Source: Buchnera aphidicola (Chaitophorus sp. 3695)
GTDB lineage: Bacteria > Pseudomonadota > Gammaproteobacteria > Enterobacterales > Enterobacteriaceae
Direction of reading: 5' to 3'
DNA: 64,000 nucleotides
NCBI RefSeq assembly: GCF_964058985.1
Contig: NZ_OZ060379.1
Location: 186,001-250,000 of the forward strand
Part shown: piece after piece, positions 10,193 through 19,124 of the stretch
Position numbering within the stretch: the first letter of the stretch is position 1
Layout: each line of letters begins with the position of its first letter
Made by a program: the position numbers and the translations under genes
The notes under the pieces: generated by a model
What the model was told of the DNA's origin: nothing
The model's database searches: none
The model's input: only the letters and a program-made list of their open reading frames with translations

Positions 10193-10226
10193 CCGCCCAG
10201 AATTTTTTACATAATTTATTGGGCGG
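10193..10226. terminator. GC-rich hairpin between convergent degP and dapD
   Basis: CCGCCCA (10193-10199) and TGGGCGG (10220-10226) form a 7-bp, almost wholly G/C stem around a 20-nt loop. In DNA of roughly one-fifth GC this stands out. It lies midway between the convergent stops of degP and dapD and can fold from either strand, so it probably terminates both transcripts. Confidence 0.7.
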
Positions 10227-10265
10227 TGTTAAGTTTTATATTATATATAAGAAATTTTAAAATAA

Positions 10266-11090
10266 TTATTTTTTATTTCTTAATAAATAATTAATTTCTG
10301 TTTTGTTTAAAGTTTGTGAATCTACTTTTTTAACTATAATCGCACTATATAAACTATATTTTTTATCTTTAGAAGGTAAACTTCCTGGTACTACAACTGA
10401 ATTTTTAGGAACTTTACCATAATATGTTTTTCCAGTAGTACGATCATATATTTTAGTGCTTTTTCCAATAAATACTCCCATAGATATAACAGATCCTTTT
10501 TCTATAATCACTCCTTCAACTATCTCAGATCTAGCTCCGATAAAACAATTATCTTCAATAATAGTAGGATTATTTTGTAAAGGTTCAAGTACTCCACCTA
10601 TACCTACTCCTCCAGATATATGAACATTTTTCCCTATTTGAGCACAAGATCCTATTGTTGCCCAAGTATCAATCATACTTTGACTACCAATATATGCACC
10701 AATATTTACAAAACAAGGCATTAAAACAGTATTTTTTTCAATAAACGATCCATATCTTACAATTGCATAAGGTGCGATCCGAATTTTATCTTTCTTAAAG
10801 TTTTGTTTTGTATAATTTTTATATTTTAATGAAACTTTATCATAGTAAGAAGTAAAATTTGCATTAAATATTTTATTTTTTTTTAAATATAAAAATAGTA
10901 ATATAGATTTTTTAATCCATTTATGTGTAATCCATTTTGTATTAATTTTTTCTGATATTCTTATTTTACCTTTATTAATCATATTTATAACATTTTTTAC
11001 TGTATTTAAAATTTTTTGATTATTTATAATAGTTTGCAGATTATCTTTTTTTTTATATGCATCATTAATTATTTTTTTTATATCATTCAT
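10266..11090 (-). CDS. dapD: Tetrahydrodipicolinate N-succinyltransferase
   Basis: Transfers succinyl from succinyl-CoA to tetrahydrodipicolinate in the succinylase branch of lysine and diaminopimelate synthesis. The 274-residue length is the same as in E. coli. The middle of the protein is a left-handed beta-helix of hexapeptide repeats ([20 protein letters not shown] and following). The C-terminal motif [21 protein letters not shown] is conserved. With the murein genes missing nearby, its product probably goes mainly to lysine for the host (inference). map follows in the same direction about 48 bp upstream, as in E. coli. Confidence 0.96.
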   Translation of the reverse strand: MNDIKKIINDAYKKKDNLQTIINNQKILNTVKNVINMINKGKIRISEKINTKWITHKWIKKSILLFLYLKKNKIFNANFTSYYDKVSLKYKNYTKQNFKKDKIRIAPYAIVRYGSFIEKNTVLMPCFVNIGAYIGSQSMIDTWATIGSCAQIGKNVHISGGVGIGGVLEPLQNNPTIIEDNCFIGARSEIVEGVIIEKGSVISMGVFIGKSTKIYDRTTGKTYYGKVPKNSVVVPGSLPSKDKKYSLYSAIIVKKVDSQTLNKTEINYLLRNKK

Positions 11091-11138
11091 ATTTATCTCG
11101 ATTTATTTTTAGAAATATATTGAATTTAATTTTATTTT

Positions 11139-11909
11139 TTAAAGAATTTTTTCGTTTTTTCTTAAAGTAAGTACCTTATATCCATTTTGTGTTACTAATA
11201 TTGTATGCTCGTATTGAGCAGACAAACTATTATCTTTAGTTTTTATTGTCCATTTATCTTTTTCACAATATATATCTTTTTTTCCAGCATTAATCATAGG
11301 TTCTATTGTAAATATCATTCCTTGTTTTAATAATATTGTATTATCATGATTATCATAATGTAAAACATAAGGTTCTTCATGAAAATTTTTTCCAATTCCA
11401 TGTCCACAGTATTCGCGTACAATAGAAAATTTATTTTTTTCAGCTATTTTTTGAATTTTTTTTCCTATTTTTCTTAAAGGTAAATTATGTTTTACAATTT
11501 TTATAGATTCATATAAACTTTTTTTTGTAATATTACATAGTTTTTTTGCTAGATTAGAACATTTACCTACAAAAAACATTTTAGAAGAATCTCCAAAATA
11601 ACCGTTTTTTATGATAGAGATATCGATATTAACAATATCTCCATTTTTTAATTTTTCTTTATAACTTGGAATACCATGACAGACTGTATTATTTTTAGAA
11701 ATACAAGTATATTTTGGATATCCTTGATATCCGAAACAAGCTGAAACAATTTTTTTTTTATTATAAATATAATCTTTACAGATATCATCAATTTCTCCTG
11801 TACTAATTCCAGGAACGATATATTTTTTAATCATATTTAAAACTTGAGCTGTGATTTTTCCTGCTATTGTCATTTGTTTTATATCAAATTCATTTTTAAT
11901 AATAATCAT
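11139..11909 (-). CDS. map: Methionine aminopeptidase, type I
   Basis: Removes the initiator methionine from new proteins with a dinuclear metal site. All metal and catalytic residues can be placed: His in TVCHGIP, Asp in VNIDISI, Asp in FGDSSKMF, His in EYCGHGIGKNFHEEP, Glu in FTIEPMINAG and Glu in AQYEHTI. Length is 256 against 264 in E. coli. It diverges from rpsB, the same arrangement as in E. coli, leaving a 253-bp shared upstream region. Confidence 0.96.
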   Translation of the reverse strand: MIIIKNEFDIKQMTIAGKITAQVLNMIKKYIVPGISTGEIDDICKDYIYNKKKIVSACFGYQGYPKYTCISKNNTVCHGIPSYKEKLKNGDIVNIDISIIKNGYFGDSSKMFFVGKCSNLAKKLCNITKKSLYESIKIVKHNLPLRKIGKKIQKIAEKNKFSIVREYCGHGIGKNFHEEPYVLHYDNHDNTILLKQGMIFTIEPMINAGKKDIYCEKDKWTIKTKDNSLSAQYEHTILVTQNGYKVLTLRKNEKIL

Positions 11910-12162
11910 TATAAAATCCTATATTTTTAAATATTTTTTTGTATTAAAATAAAATATTTTAAAAAATTAATTTTTTATATTTTTATTTAATTTAAATATA
12001 TTATAATGTATATTTATTTCTTTATACTTTCACAAAAATAATATTTCATGTATATTTTTATTAAGGTATATATATGAATATAATTAATATATATAATATA
12101 AATAATATTTTTTATTTTTTTAAATGCTTTATTAAAAATTTTTATAAATATATAGGTGATAT

Positions 12163-12882
12163 ATGATACAAATTTCTATGAAAGAAATGTTAAAAGCAGG
12201 TGTTCATTTTGGTCATCAAACACGTTATTGGAATCCTAAAATGAAACCTTTTATATTTGGTTCACAAAATAAAATACATATTATTAATTTAGAAAAAACA
12301 TTACCTATGTTTCAAGATGCATTATTAGAATTAAAAAGAATTCATGCAAGAAATGGAAAAATTTTATTTGTTGGTACTAAACGTTCTGCTAGAAGTTTAA
12401 TTAAAAAATCTGCTGTTTTATGTAAACAGTATTATGTGAATCATCGTTGGTTAGGTGGAATGTTGACTAATTGGAATACTGTAAGACAGTCTATACAACA
12501 TTTAAAAGATTTGGAAAATCAATCTAAAGATGGAACTTTTAATAAACTTACTAAAAAAGAAGTTTTAATTAGAACTCGTAAATTATATAAATTAGAAAAT
12601 AGTTTAGGAGGAATAAAAAATATGGGTGGAATTCCAGATTGTTTATTTGTTATAGATGCTAATTATGAAAATATTGCTATAAAAGAAGCTAATCATTTAA
12701 ATATTCCTGTATTTTCTGTTGTAGATACAAATTCTAATCCTGATGGTGTTAATTTTATTATTCCAGGAAATGATGATGCTGTTCGATCTGTTAATTTTTA
12801 CTTAGAGCAAGTAGTATTTGTTATTCAAGATAATATTAAGAAAAAAAATTTTACATATGATGATGTTTTTAAAAAAAATTAA
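12163..12882 (+). CDS. rpsB: 30S ribosomal protein S2
   Basis: Small-subunit ribosomal protein on the solvent side of the 30S head. Family hallmarks are clear: [22 protein letters not shown] at the start, [12 protein letters not shown] near residue 96 and [14 protein letters not shown] near 184. Length is 239 (241 in E. coli). AGGTGAT lies just before the start codon and works as the Shine-Dalgarno site. It begins the conserved rpsB-tsf-pyrH-frr series. The 253-bp leader region shows no hairpin that I can assign to S2 autoregulation. Confidence 0.97.
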   Translation: MIQISMKEMLKAGVHFGHQTRYWNPKMKPFIFGSQNKIHIINLEKTLPMFQDALLELKRIHARNGKILFVGTKRSARSLIKKSAVLCKQYYVNHRWLGGMLTNWNTVRQSIQHLKDLENQSKDGTFNKLTKKEVLIRTRKLYKLENSLGGIKNMGGIPDCLFVIDANYENIAIKEANHLNIPVFSVVDTNSNPDGVNFIIPGNDDAVRSVNFYLEQVVFVIQDNIKKKNFTYDDVFKKN

Positions 12883-12980
12883 TTTTTTTGATATATTTAA
12901 AAAATATTATTAAATTTTTTATTTAAATTTTTTATAATATTAAAAAATATGTTTTATTAATAATATATAAAGAAGGTTTT

Positions 12981-13778
12981 ATGCAAATTTCATCTAATTT
13001 AATAAAAAAATTAAGATTAATAACTGAATCTGGTATTTTAGATTGTAAAAAAGCTTTATTAAAAAAAAAAGGTAATATTGATGCTGCTATTGATTATTTA
13101 AGAAAAAAAGGAAAATCTAAAGCTTTAAATAAAATATCTAGACAAACTTTACAAGGATCTATATTTAATAAAACTAAAAAAAATATAGGAGTCATGTTAG
13201 AAGTAAATTGTGAAACAGATTTTGTTTCTAAAGATAAACATTTTATTGATTTTGGAAATAAAATTATATCGTATGCTTTAAGAAAAAAAATAAAAAATTT
13301 ACTTCAAATACAAGAAAATTTTGATGTTGATCGAATAAATTTAATTTCTATATTAGGTGAAAATATTAAAATTTCTAAATATTCTATTTTAATTGGGGAT
13401 TTTATTTGTAATTATTTACATCGTTCTAGAATAGGTGTTTTAGTACAAAGTAATTCTATGGATTTTTCTTTAATGAAATATATTGCAATGCATATTGCAG
13501 CTAGTAAACCTTTATATTTAAATCCTGAAAGTATTCCGAATGAAGTTCTTATAAGAGAAAAAAATATTCAATTAGATATGTCTTTACAAACGGGAAAATC
13601 TAATTTTATATCTAAAAAAATTGTTGAAGGAAGAATGAAAAAATTTTTTAGTGAAATATCTTTAACAAAACAACCTTTTATTTTAGATCCCAAAAAAACT
13701 GTTGAACAATATTTATTAGAACATAATATTTTATTAAAAAATTTTGTTCGTTTTGGAGTTGGTGAAAAAATTATATAA
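12981..13778 (+). CDS. tsf: Elongation factor Ts
   Basis: Nucleotide exchange factor for EF-Tu. The N-terminal UBA-like domain (about residues 3-45) is followed by the EF-Tu-contacting motif CETDFVSKDKHF near residue 78. The two core subdomains and the C-terminal helix are recognisable; at 265 residues the protein is a little shorter than E. coli Ts (283). GAAGG sits a few bases before the ATG. It follows rpsB by 98 bp, as in other bacteria. Confidence 0.96.
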   Translation: MQISSNLIKKLRLITESGILDCKKALLKKKGNIDAAIDYLRKKGKSKALNKISRQTLQGSIFNKTKKNIGVMLEVNCETDFVSKDKHFIDFGNKIISYALRKKIKNLLQIQENFDVDRINLISILGENIKISKYSILIGDFICNYLHRSRIGVLVQSNSMDFSLMKYIAMHIAASKPLYLNPESIPNEVLIREKNIQLDMSLQTGKSNFISKKIVEGRMKKFFSEISLTKQPFILDPKKTVEQYLLEHNILLKNFVRFGVGEKII

Positions 13779-13875
13779 ATTATAAAATATTATATTATTT
13801 TAAAGTATTTTATATTCATTACATAAAAAATTTTATTTAAATTTTTTAATAAATATTGTCTTAATAGGTTTTATT

Positions 13876-14604
13876 ATGGTTAAATATAATCATTTTCTAA
13901 AATATCCTCGAGTAGTTTTAAAATTAAGTGGAGAATCATTGACTAGTATAAATAGTAATTCTAGTATTGATTCTAAATCTTTACTTTTTTTATCTAAAGA
14001 AATTAAAAAAATTATAGATTTAAATGTTGAATTAGCAATTGTTATCGGAGCTGGAAATTTATTTCGAGGAAATAAATTACAAAATTGTGGAATGAATAGA
14101 GTAGTTGCAGATCATATTGGTATGCTATCTACAGTTATAAATGGATTAGCTTTAAATAATTTTATTAGTCAAATGAATATTAAAACTGTATTAATGTCTT
14201 CTATTCCGTTAAACGGAATTTGTGAAATTTATGATTGGAATAAAGCAATAAAATTGTTATCACAGAAAACTGTTGTAATATTTTCTGCTGGCATTGGAAA
14301 TCCTTTTTTTACAACAGATTCTGCTGCATGTTTAAGAGCTATTGAAATTCAAGCTGATATTGTTTTAAAAGGTACAAATGTAGATGGAGTGTATACATCC
14401 GATCCAAAAAAAAATGTTAATGCTGTATTATATTCTAAATTAACTTATAAAAAAGTATTAGAAAAAGAATTACAGGTAATGGATTTATCAGCTTTTGCTT
14501 TAGCTAGAGATTATAAATTACCTATTCGAGTTTTTAATATTAATAAATTAAATGCTTTATTTAGAATTATAAAAGGTTTGAATGAAGGTACTTTAATTAA
14601 TTAA
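13876..14604 (+). CDS. pyrH: Uridylate kinase
   Basis: Hexameric amino-acid-kinase-fold enzyme phosphorylating UMP to UDP. It shows VVLKLSGESL at the N-terminus (phosphate binding), the glycine-rich IVIGAGNLFRG near residue 55, and the nucleotide-binding GTNVDGVYTSDPKKN near 172. Length 242 (241 in E. coli). It lies between tsf and frr in the standard order and is probably part of the same transcriptional series. Confidence 0.96.
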   Translation: MVKYNHFLKYPRVVLKLSGESLTSINSNSSIDSKSLLFLSKEIKKIIDLNVELAIVIGAGNLFRGNKLQNCGMNRVVADHIGMLSTVINGLALNNFISQMNIKTVLMSSIPLNGICEIYDWNKAIKLLSQKTVVIFSAGIGNPFFTTDSAACLRAIEIQADIVLKGTNVDGVYTSDPKKNVNAVLYSKLTYKKVLEKELQVMDLSAFALARDYKLPIRVFNINKLNALFRIIKGLNEGTLIN

Positions 14605-14708
14605 TTATAAAATATTTTTGAATACAAATATAAATATATTTAATATGAATTTAAATTAATTTTTTATAGTAAGTATATTTAAATAAACAATAATAATAGA
14701 GTTCACTT

Positions 14709-15266
14709 ATGATAAGTAATCTTAAAAAAGAAACTGAAGAAAAAATGAAAATTTGTGTTAAAAATTTTGTTTCTTCTATAAATACTTTAAGAACTGATAG
14801 AGCATCTCCTGATTTATTAAAAAATTTATATATTGAATATTATGGTAAGAAAACAGTTTTAAGTAATATTTCTAATATTACTGTAGAAGATTCTCGTACT
14901 TTGCGTATAAATACTTTTGATCATAAAATTAATAAACAAGTTGAAAAATCTATTATAAATTCCAATTTAGGATTAAATCCTATTTCTATTGGAAATATAA
15001 TTCGAGTTCCTATACCACAATTAACTGAAGAAAGAAGAAAAAAATTAATTAAGATATTATATAATAAATCTGAAAAAAGTAAGATATCTATTAGAATAGC
15101 GCGAAGAGAGTCTAACGATTTAGTAAAAAATTTATTAAAAAATAAAGATATTAGTAGAAATGAAGAAAAAAAATTACAAAATGAAATTCAATTATTAACT
15201 GATTTTTATGTTAAAGAAATTAATAATTTAACAACAAAAAAAGAAATTCAATTAAATAGTTTTTAA
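14709..15266 (+). CDS. frr: Ribosome recycling factor
   Basis: Works with EF-G to split post-termination ribosomes. The 185-residue protein is full length, with the two-domain three-helix-bundle pattern: INTLRTDRASPDLL near residue 25, the domain II strand IRVPIPQLTEERRKKL near 98, then a long charged helix. It is the last gene of the rpsB series. In enterobacteria dxr and uppS follow, but here a 692-bp desert does. Confidence 0.96.
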   Translation: MISNLKKETEEKMKICVKNFVSSINTLRTDRASPDLLKNLYIEYYGKKTVLSNISNITVEDSRTLRINTFDHKINKQVEKSIINSNLGLNPISIGNIIRVPIPQLTEERRKKLIKILYNKSEKSKISIRIARRESNDLVKNLLKNKDISRNEEKKLQNEIQLLTDFYVKEINNLTTKKEIQLNSF

Positions 15267-15958
15267 AATATGAAATTTAATTTATATGTTTTAATTTTAT
15301 AAAATTTTTTATAAATATAGATTTATAAAAATTAAATTTATAAATATATAATATATATCATAAAAAAATATTTTTAATAAAATTTTTAAATTTAATAAAT
15401 AATTTTATACAAAATATGTGATTATAAATCTTTTTTTTGAGAATTATTTTTATAAAATCTATATAATTAATATATTTTTATAGATAATAATAAGAAAATA
15501 TTATATTTAGATGATTTTTTTAAATTAGAATTAGATAAATAGTTTATTATATTATAATATATAAGCAATTAAAAATATTTTGGTTTTCTTAACTTATATA
15601 ATATAATTTTATATAAATTAAAAATCTGTCTTTTTTTTTAAAATACATCTTTAATAAAATATATTTATTATAATAAAAAATTTTCTTTTTATAACTGTTT
15701 AAATATATTAATTATTTTTTTTAAATATATTAAATGTAGTATTTAAATATATAAAATATATAGATTTATTTTAATATAAGAAATTTTATATAGTTAAAAA
15801 TATATAAATATAATAAATTTATTTATAAATAATTTTAATAATTATAAAAAATTTTTATTAAAATCATAAAATATTTAATAATAAATATTTACTGATTTAA
15901 TTTTTTATAAATAAATTTATTCATCGAGAGGTTTTCTTTTAAGAAAATTTATAATAAT
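15267..15958. other. 692-bp gene desert between frr and bamA
   Basis: No gene, RNA or significant repeat is visible. In E. coli dxr, uppS, cdsA and rseP occupy this interval. Their absence is direct; that this is their decayed site is inference from order. Just before bamA, CGAGAGG (15925-15931) is followed by a small hairpin (15932-15947). Confidence 0.6.
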
Positions 15959-18496
15959 ATGAAAATAAAAAAATTTTTTTTATTATTTTTATTAATTTTT
16001 AGTATAAACATTGGATATGCACATAATAAAGTATTATTTACAGAAATTTCGTTTGAAGGATTAGAAAGAGTATCTCAAAAATTAGCTTTAAGTTATATAA
16101 CTTTTCATACGAATGAATTTGTATCTGATAATGAAATTAAAAAAAGTATTCAAAAATTATTATTAAGTAAAAAGTTTCAAAGTGTAAATTTTTTTCAGTT
16201 AAATAAAAAAATAATATTTAAAGTAAAAGAATTTCCTATTCTATCAAAAATTTCACTTCAAGGAAATCATGAAATTAATATTGATGTTATAAAAAATTTA
16301 TTAAATATATCTAATATATTTAAAAAAAAATTTTTTAATAAACAAAATTTATTAATTTTAAAGAAAGAAATATTAAACTATTATTCTCATATTTTAAGAA
16401 ATCATGTTTTAGTAAATTTTCAAATTTTAGATAAAGGTAAAAATGTTCAGAATTTAAAAATATCTATATTAGATCAAGGACCTACTTATATTCATAAATT
16501 AATTTTTTTAGATAATAAAAATTTTAATACAGAGAATTTATTAAATTTATTTAATTTTTATGAAAAACCATTTTTTTTAAAAAAAAAGAATCCAGATCAT
16601 TTTAGTTATGAGGATTTTCAAATAGGATTAGAGAAATTATATCATTTTTATAATAGTCGCGGTTATTTAAATTTTCATATAGTAAATACTAAACTAAAGT
16701 ATTTTAATAATAAAAAAAATGTAGATATTTCATTAAAACTTCATGAAGGAAGTCCTTATATTGTATCTTCTATTTTAATTAATGAAATAAAACCTTATTT
16801 TATTAAAAATTCTGATATTTTATCATCTATAAAAATTAATAAATTATACAATGTAGATGATTTTTTTATTTTACAAAATAAAATTCAAGATATTTTATTA
16901 AGAAATGGTTACTTTTATTCTAATATTAATATAATTCCTATTATAGATAAAATAAATAAAACAGTAAAATTTAATATTAATATTGATAAAAAAAATATAT
17001 GTAAATTAAATAGTATTCAAATTAAAGGGAATAGATCTATTTCAGAAAAAGATTTAATAAACATAATATATCAAAAAAAAAATAGTGTTCTAAATATAGA
17101 TTTAATTAAAAGGGATTTAAAAATTTTACAAGAAACGAATTTTTTTGATCAAATTTCTTTTCAATTTCAACCTTTATCTGTTGATAAAAATTCATCTTGT
17201 TTTGATTTAATATATTTTGTACATGAAAAAAAATCTAATACTTTTAATTTTGGTTTTGGATATAATACTTTAAGTCAATTAAATTACAATTTTCAATTTA
17301 AAAAAAATCACTTTTTTGGAATGGGAAAATCAGTTTCTATTGATTTAGATAAATCTTTTAATAAGAGTAATATAGAAATATGTTATCAAAATCCATATTT
17401 TACAGTTCATAAATTTTTTTTAGTTGAAAAAATTTTTGCTAATATTGATGAATTTAATTCAAAAAATAATTTGTATAATAATTTAAATTTTTCGAATCAA
17501 AAATTAAAAAAAATATACAGTACTTTTATAGATTTTCTTAAAATTTATAAATTAAATTTTAAGAATAAAATTTTAAATTATGGTATGGAGCAATCTTTAT
17601 CTTGTTCTATTTTTTCAAAATTTATTTTAAATACATGTATTGGTTATGAATATAACGAATCAAGAAGTATATTTAATAATAATATTTTTCATGCTAATAT
17701 TGATTTAGATCACAATACATTTCATACAATTAATTCAAATCAAATTTTTAATATACAAAAATATTTTTATATAAATAATTCTATTTATTTTAATAAATTA
17801 AATAATCCATTTTTTCCAAATTTAGGTAATGAGTTTGAGTTTTCTATTAAATCATTTTTTCCTACATTAGAAAATAGTTATTTACAATTGATATGCGATA
17901 GTAAACAATATTTTCCTATTATAAAAAAAAATAATTTATTAACATTATTTATTCATTCTTATTTCGGTTGTGAAGTATTTCCAGGAGATAATTTATTATT
18001 TAGTAATTTTACTGATTCTTATAATAAACATAATCATTCTATTAGAGGATATATTTCAGATAGAATTGGTCCTAAAGTTTTAAAAGAAGATACTATTTTT
18101 AATGAAAATATTAATAATATAAATTTAGATCAAAGTTTTAAATCATCAATATACAAAAAAAATAATTTTTTTAATCATACAGTCGGAGGAAATTTAATAT
18201 CTATAAACAGTATAGAATTAATTTCTTCTATTCCAATTATTGAAAATAAATATTCTAAAGATTTTAGAATATCTTTATTTATAGATTTTGGAAACATATG
18301 GAAAAATAATTTTTTCTCAAAAAATAATTTTAAACAAAATTTTATTTATTTTAATCCTAAAAATATTTGTTCTTCATATGGTTGTGCTTTAAAATGGAAA
18401 TCTCCTTTTGGTTTAATATCTTTATCTTATGCTTTTCCTATAGGAAAATATAATTTGGAAGATTTAGAGCGTTTTCAAATTCATTTTGGGTCTTAA
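15959..18496 (+). CDS. bamA: Outer membrane protein assembly factor BamA
   Basis: Omp85-family protein that inserts beta-barrels into the outer membrane. A signal peptide (residues 1-21, cleavage after IGYA) precedes five periplasmic POTRA repeats (about 25-425) and a 16-strand barrel. The barrel-lid motif appears as HSIRGYISDRIGPKVL. At 845 residues it is somewhat longer than the E. coli protein (810). The extreme C-terminus ends RFQIHFGS and lacks the two last residues, including the terminal aromatic, of the E. coli protein (see findings). GAGAGG lies 27 nt before the ATG, but an intervening hairpin could bring it to normal distance. skp and lpxD, normally next, are absent. Confidence 0.93.
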   Translation: MKIKKFFLLFLLIFSINIGYAHNKVLFTEISFEGLERVSQKLALSYITFHTNEFVSDNEIKKSIQKLLLSKKFQSVNFFQLNKKIIFKVKEFPILSKISLQGNHEINIDVIKNLLNISNIFKKKFFNKQNLLILKKEILNYYSHILRNHVLVNFQILDKGKNVQNLKISILDQGPTYIHKLIFLDNKNFNTENLLNLFNFYEKPFFLKKKNPDHFSYEDFQIGLEKLYHFYNSRGYLNFHIVNTKLKYFNNKKNVDISLKLHEGSPYIVSSILINEIKPYFIKNSDILSSIKINKLYNVDDFFILQNKIQDILLRNGYFYSNINIIPIIDKINKTVKFNINIDKKNICKLNSIQIKGNRSISEKDLINIIYQKKNSVLNIDLIKRDLKILQETNFFDQISFQFQPLSVDKNSSCFDLIYFVHEKKSNTFNFGFGYNTLSQLNYNFQFKKNHFFGMGKSVSIDLDKSFNKSNIEICYQNPYFTVHKFFLVEKIFANIDEFNSKNNLYNNLNFSNQKLKKIYSTFIDFLKIYKLNFKNKILNYGMEQSLSCSIFSKFILNTCIGYEYNESRSIFNNNIFHANIDLDHNTFHTINSNQIFNIQKYFYINNSIYFNKLNNPFFPNLGNEFEFSIKSFFPTLENSYLQLICDSKQYFPIIKKNNLLTLFIHSYFGCEVFPGDNLLFSNFTDSYNKHNHSIRGYISDRIGPKVLKEDTIFNENINNINLDQSFKSSIYKKNNFFNHTVGGNLISINSIELISSIPIIENKYSKDFRISLFIDFGNIWKNNFFSKNNFKQNFIYFNPKNICSSYGCALKWKSPFGLISLSYAFPIGKYNLEDLERFQIHFGS

Positions 18497-18536
18497 TTTA
18501 AAGATCTAAACATTAGTGTTACTATAAAATTTTATA

Positions 18537-18586
18537 TTCATCTTATTTTTACTATTTAGTTTTTATAAGATGAATCTTATTTTTTT
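18537..18586 (+). terminator. Hairpin terminator after bamA
   Basis: Perfect 10-bp arms TTCATCTTAT (18537-18546) and ATAAGATGAA (18565-18574), then TCTTATTTTTTT. It lies about 40 bp after the bamA stop, so fabZ probably has its own promoter. Confidence 0.7.
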
Positions 18587-18618
18587 ACATAAATTATTTA
18601 ATTTTTTTGGTTTATAAT

Positions 18619-19062
18619 ATGTGTTTTCATAAAAAAAATAATTTTTTAATGTTTATTCCTCATAGATATCCTTTTTTATTTGTTGATAAAGTAATAGATT
18701 TTAAAAAAAAAAATTATTTGATTTCAAAAGTTACATTACATTCTAAAAAATTTTTTTCTGGTCATTTTCCTAAAAATCCTATTTTTCCAGGAGTATACAT
18801 ATTAGAATCTATGATGCAATCTGCTGGAATTTTAGTTGGAATAAGTTGTGTCAATTTTTTTTCAAAAAAAAAAATATATTATTTAGTATGTATTCAGAAT
18901 GCTAAATTTAAAAAAAATGTTTTTCCAAATGACATAATTTATATTAAAATATTATTTCTAAAAAGTTTTAATAATTTTTTTAAATTTCAAGGTTATGCTT
19001 ATGTAAAAAATTTTTTAGTATGCGAAGCAACTTTTACTCTTTATATTAAAAATAATTTTTAA
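18619..19062 (+). CDS. fabZ: 3-hydroxyacyl-[acyl-carrier-protein] dehydratase FabZ
   Basis: Dehydrates 3-hydroxyacyl-ACP in fatty acid elongation. The hot-dog fold signature PHRYPFLFVDKV opens the domain. The catalytic His is in SGHFPKNPIFPG and the catalytic Glu in ILESMMQSAG, at the family's spacing. I chose the ATG at 18619, giving 147 residues; an in-frame TTG at 18607 would add four residues and cannot be ruled out, as no clear Shine-Dalgarno site is seen. lpxA and lpxB, its usual neighbours, are missing, so there is no sign of lipid A synthesis here; FabZ presumably supplies membrane fatty acids together with FabI. Confidence 0.95.
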   Translation: MCFHKKNNFLMFIPHRYPFLFVDKVIDFKKKNYLISKVTLHSKKFFSGHFPKNPIFPGVYILESMMQSAGILVGISCVNFFSKKKIYYLVCIQNAKFKKNVFPNDIIYIKILFLKSFNNFFKFQGYAYVKNFLVCEATFTLYIKNNF

Positions 19063-19124
19063 AGCATTAATTATCAATTAGTATAATTATTTTATATATT
19101 TTATAGGAATGAATTCTAAATTTT

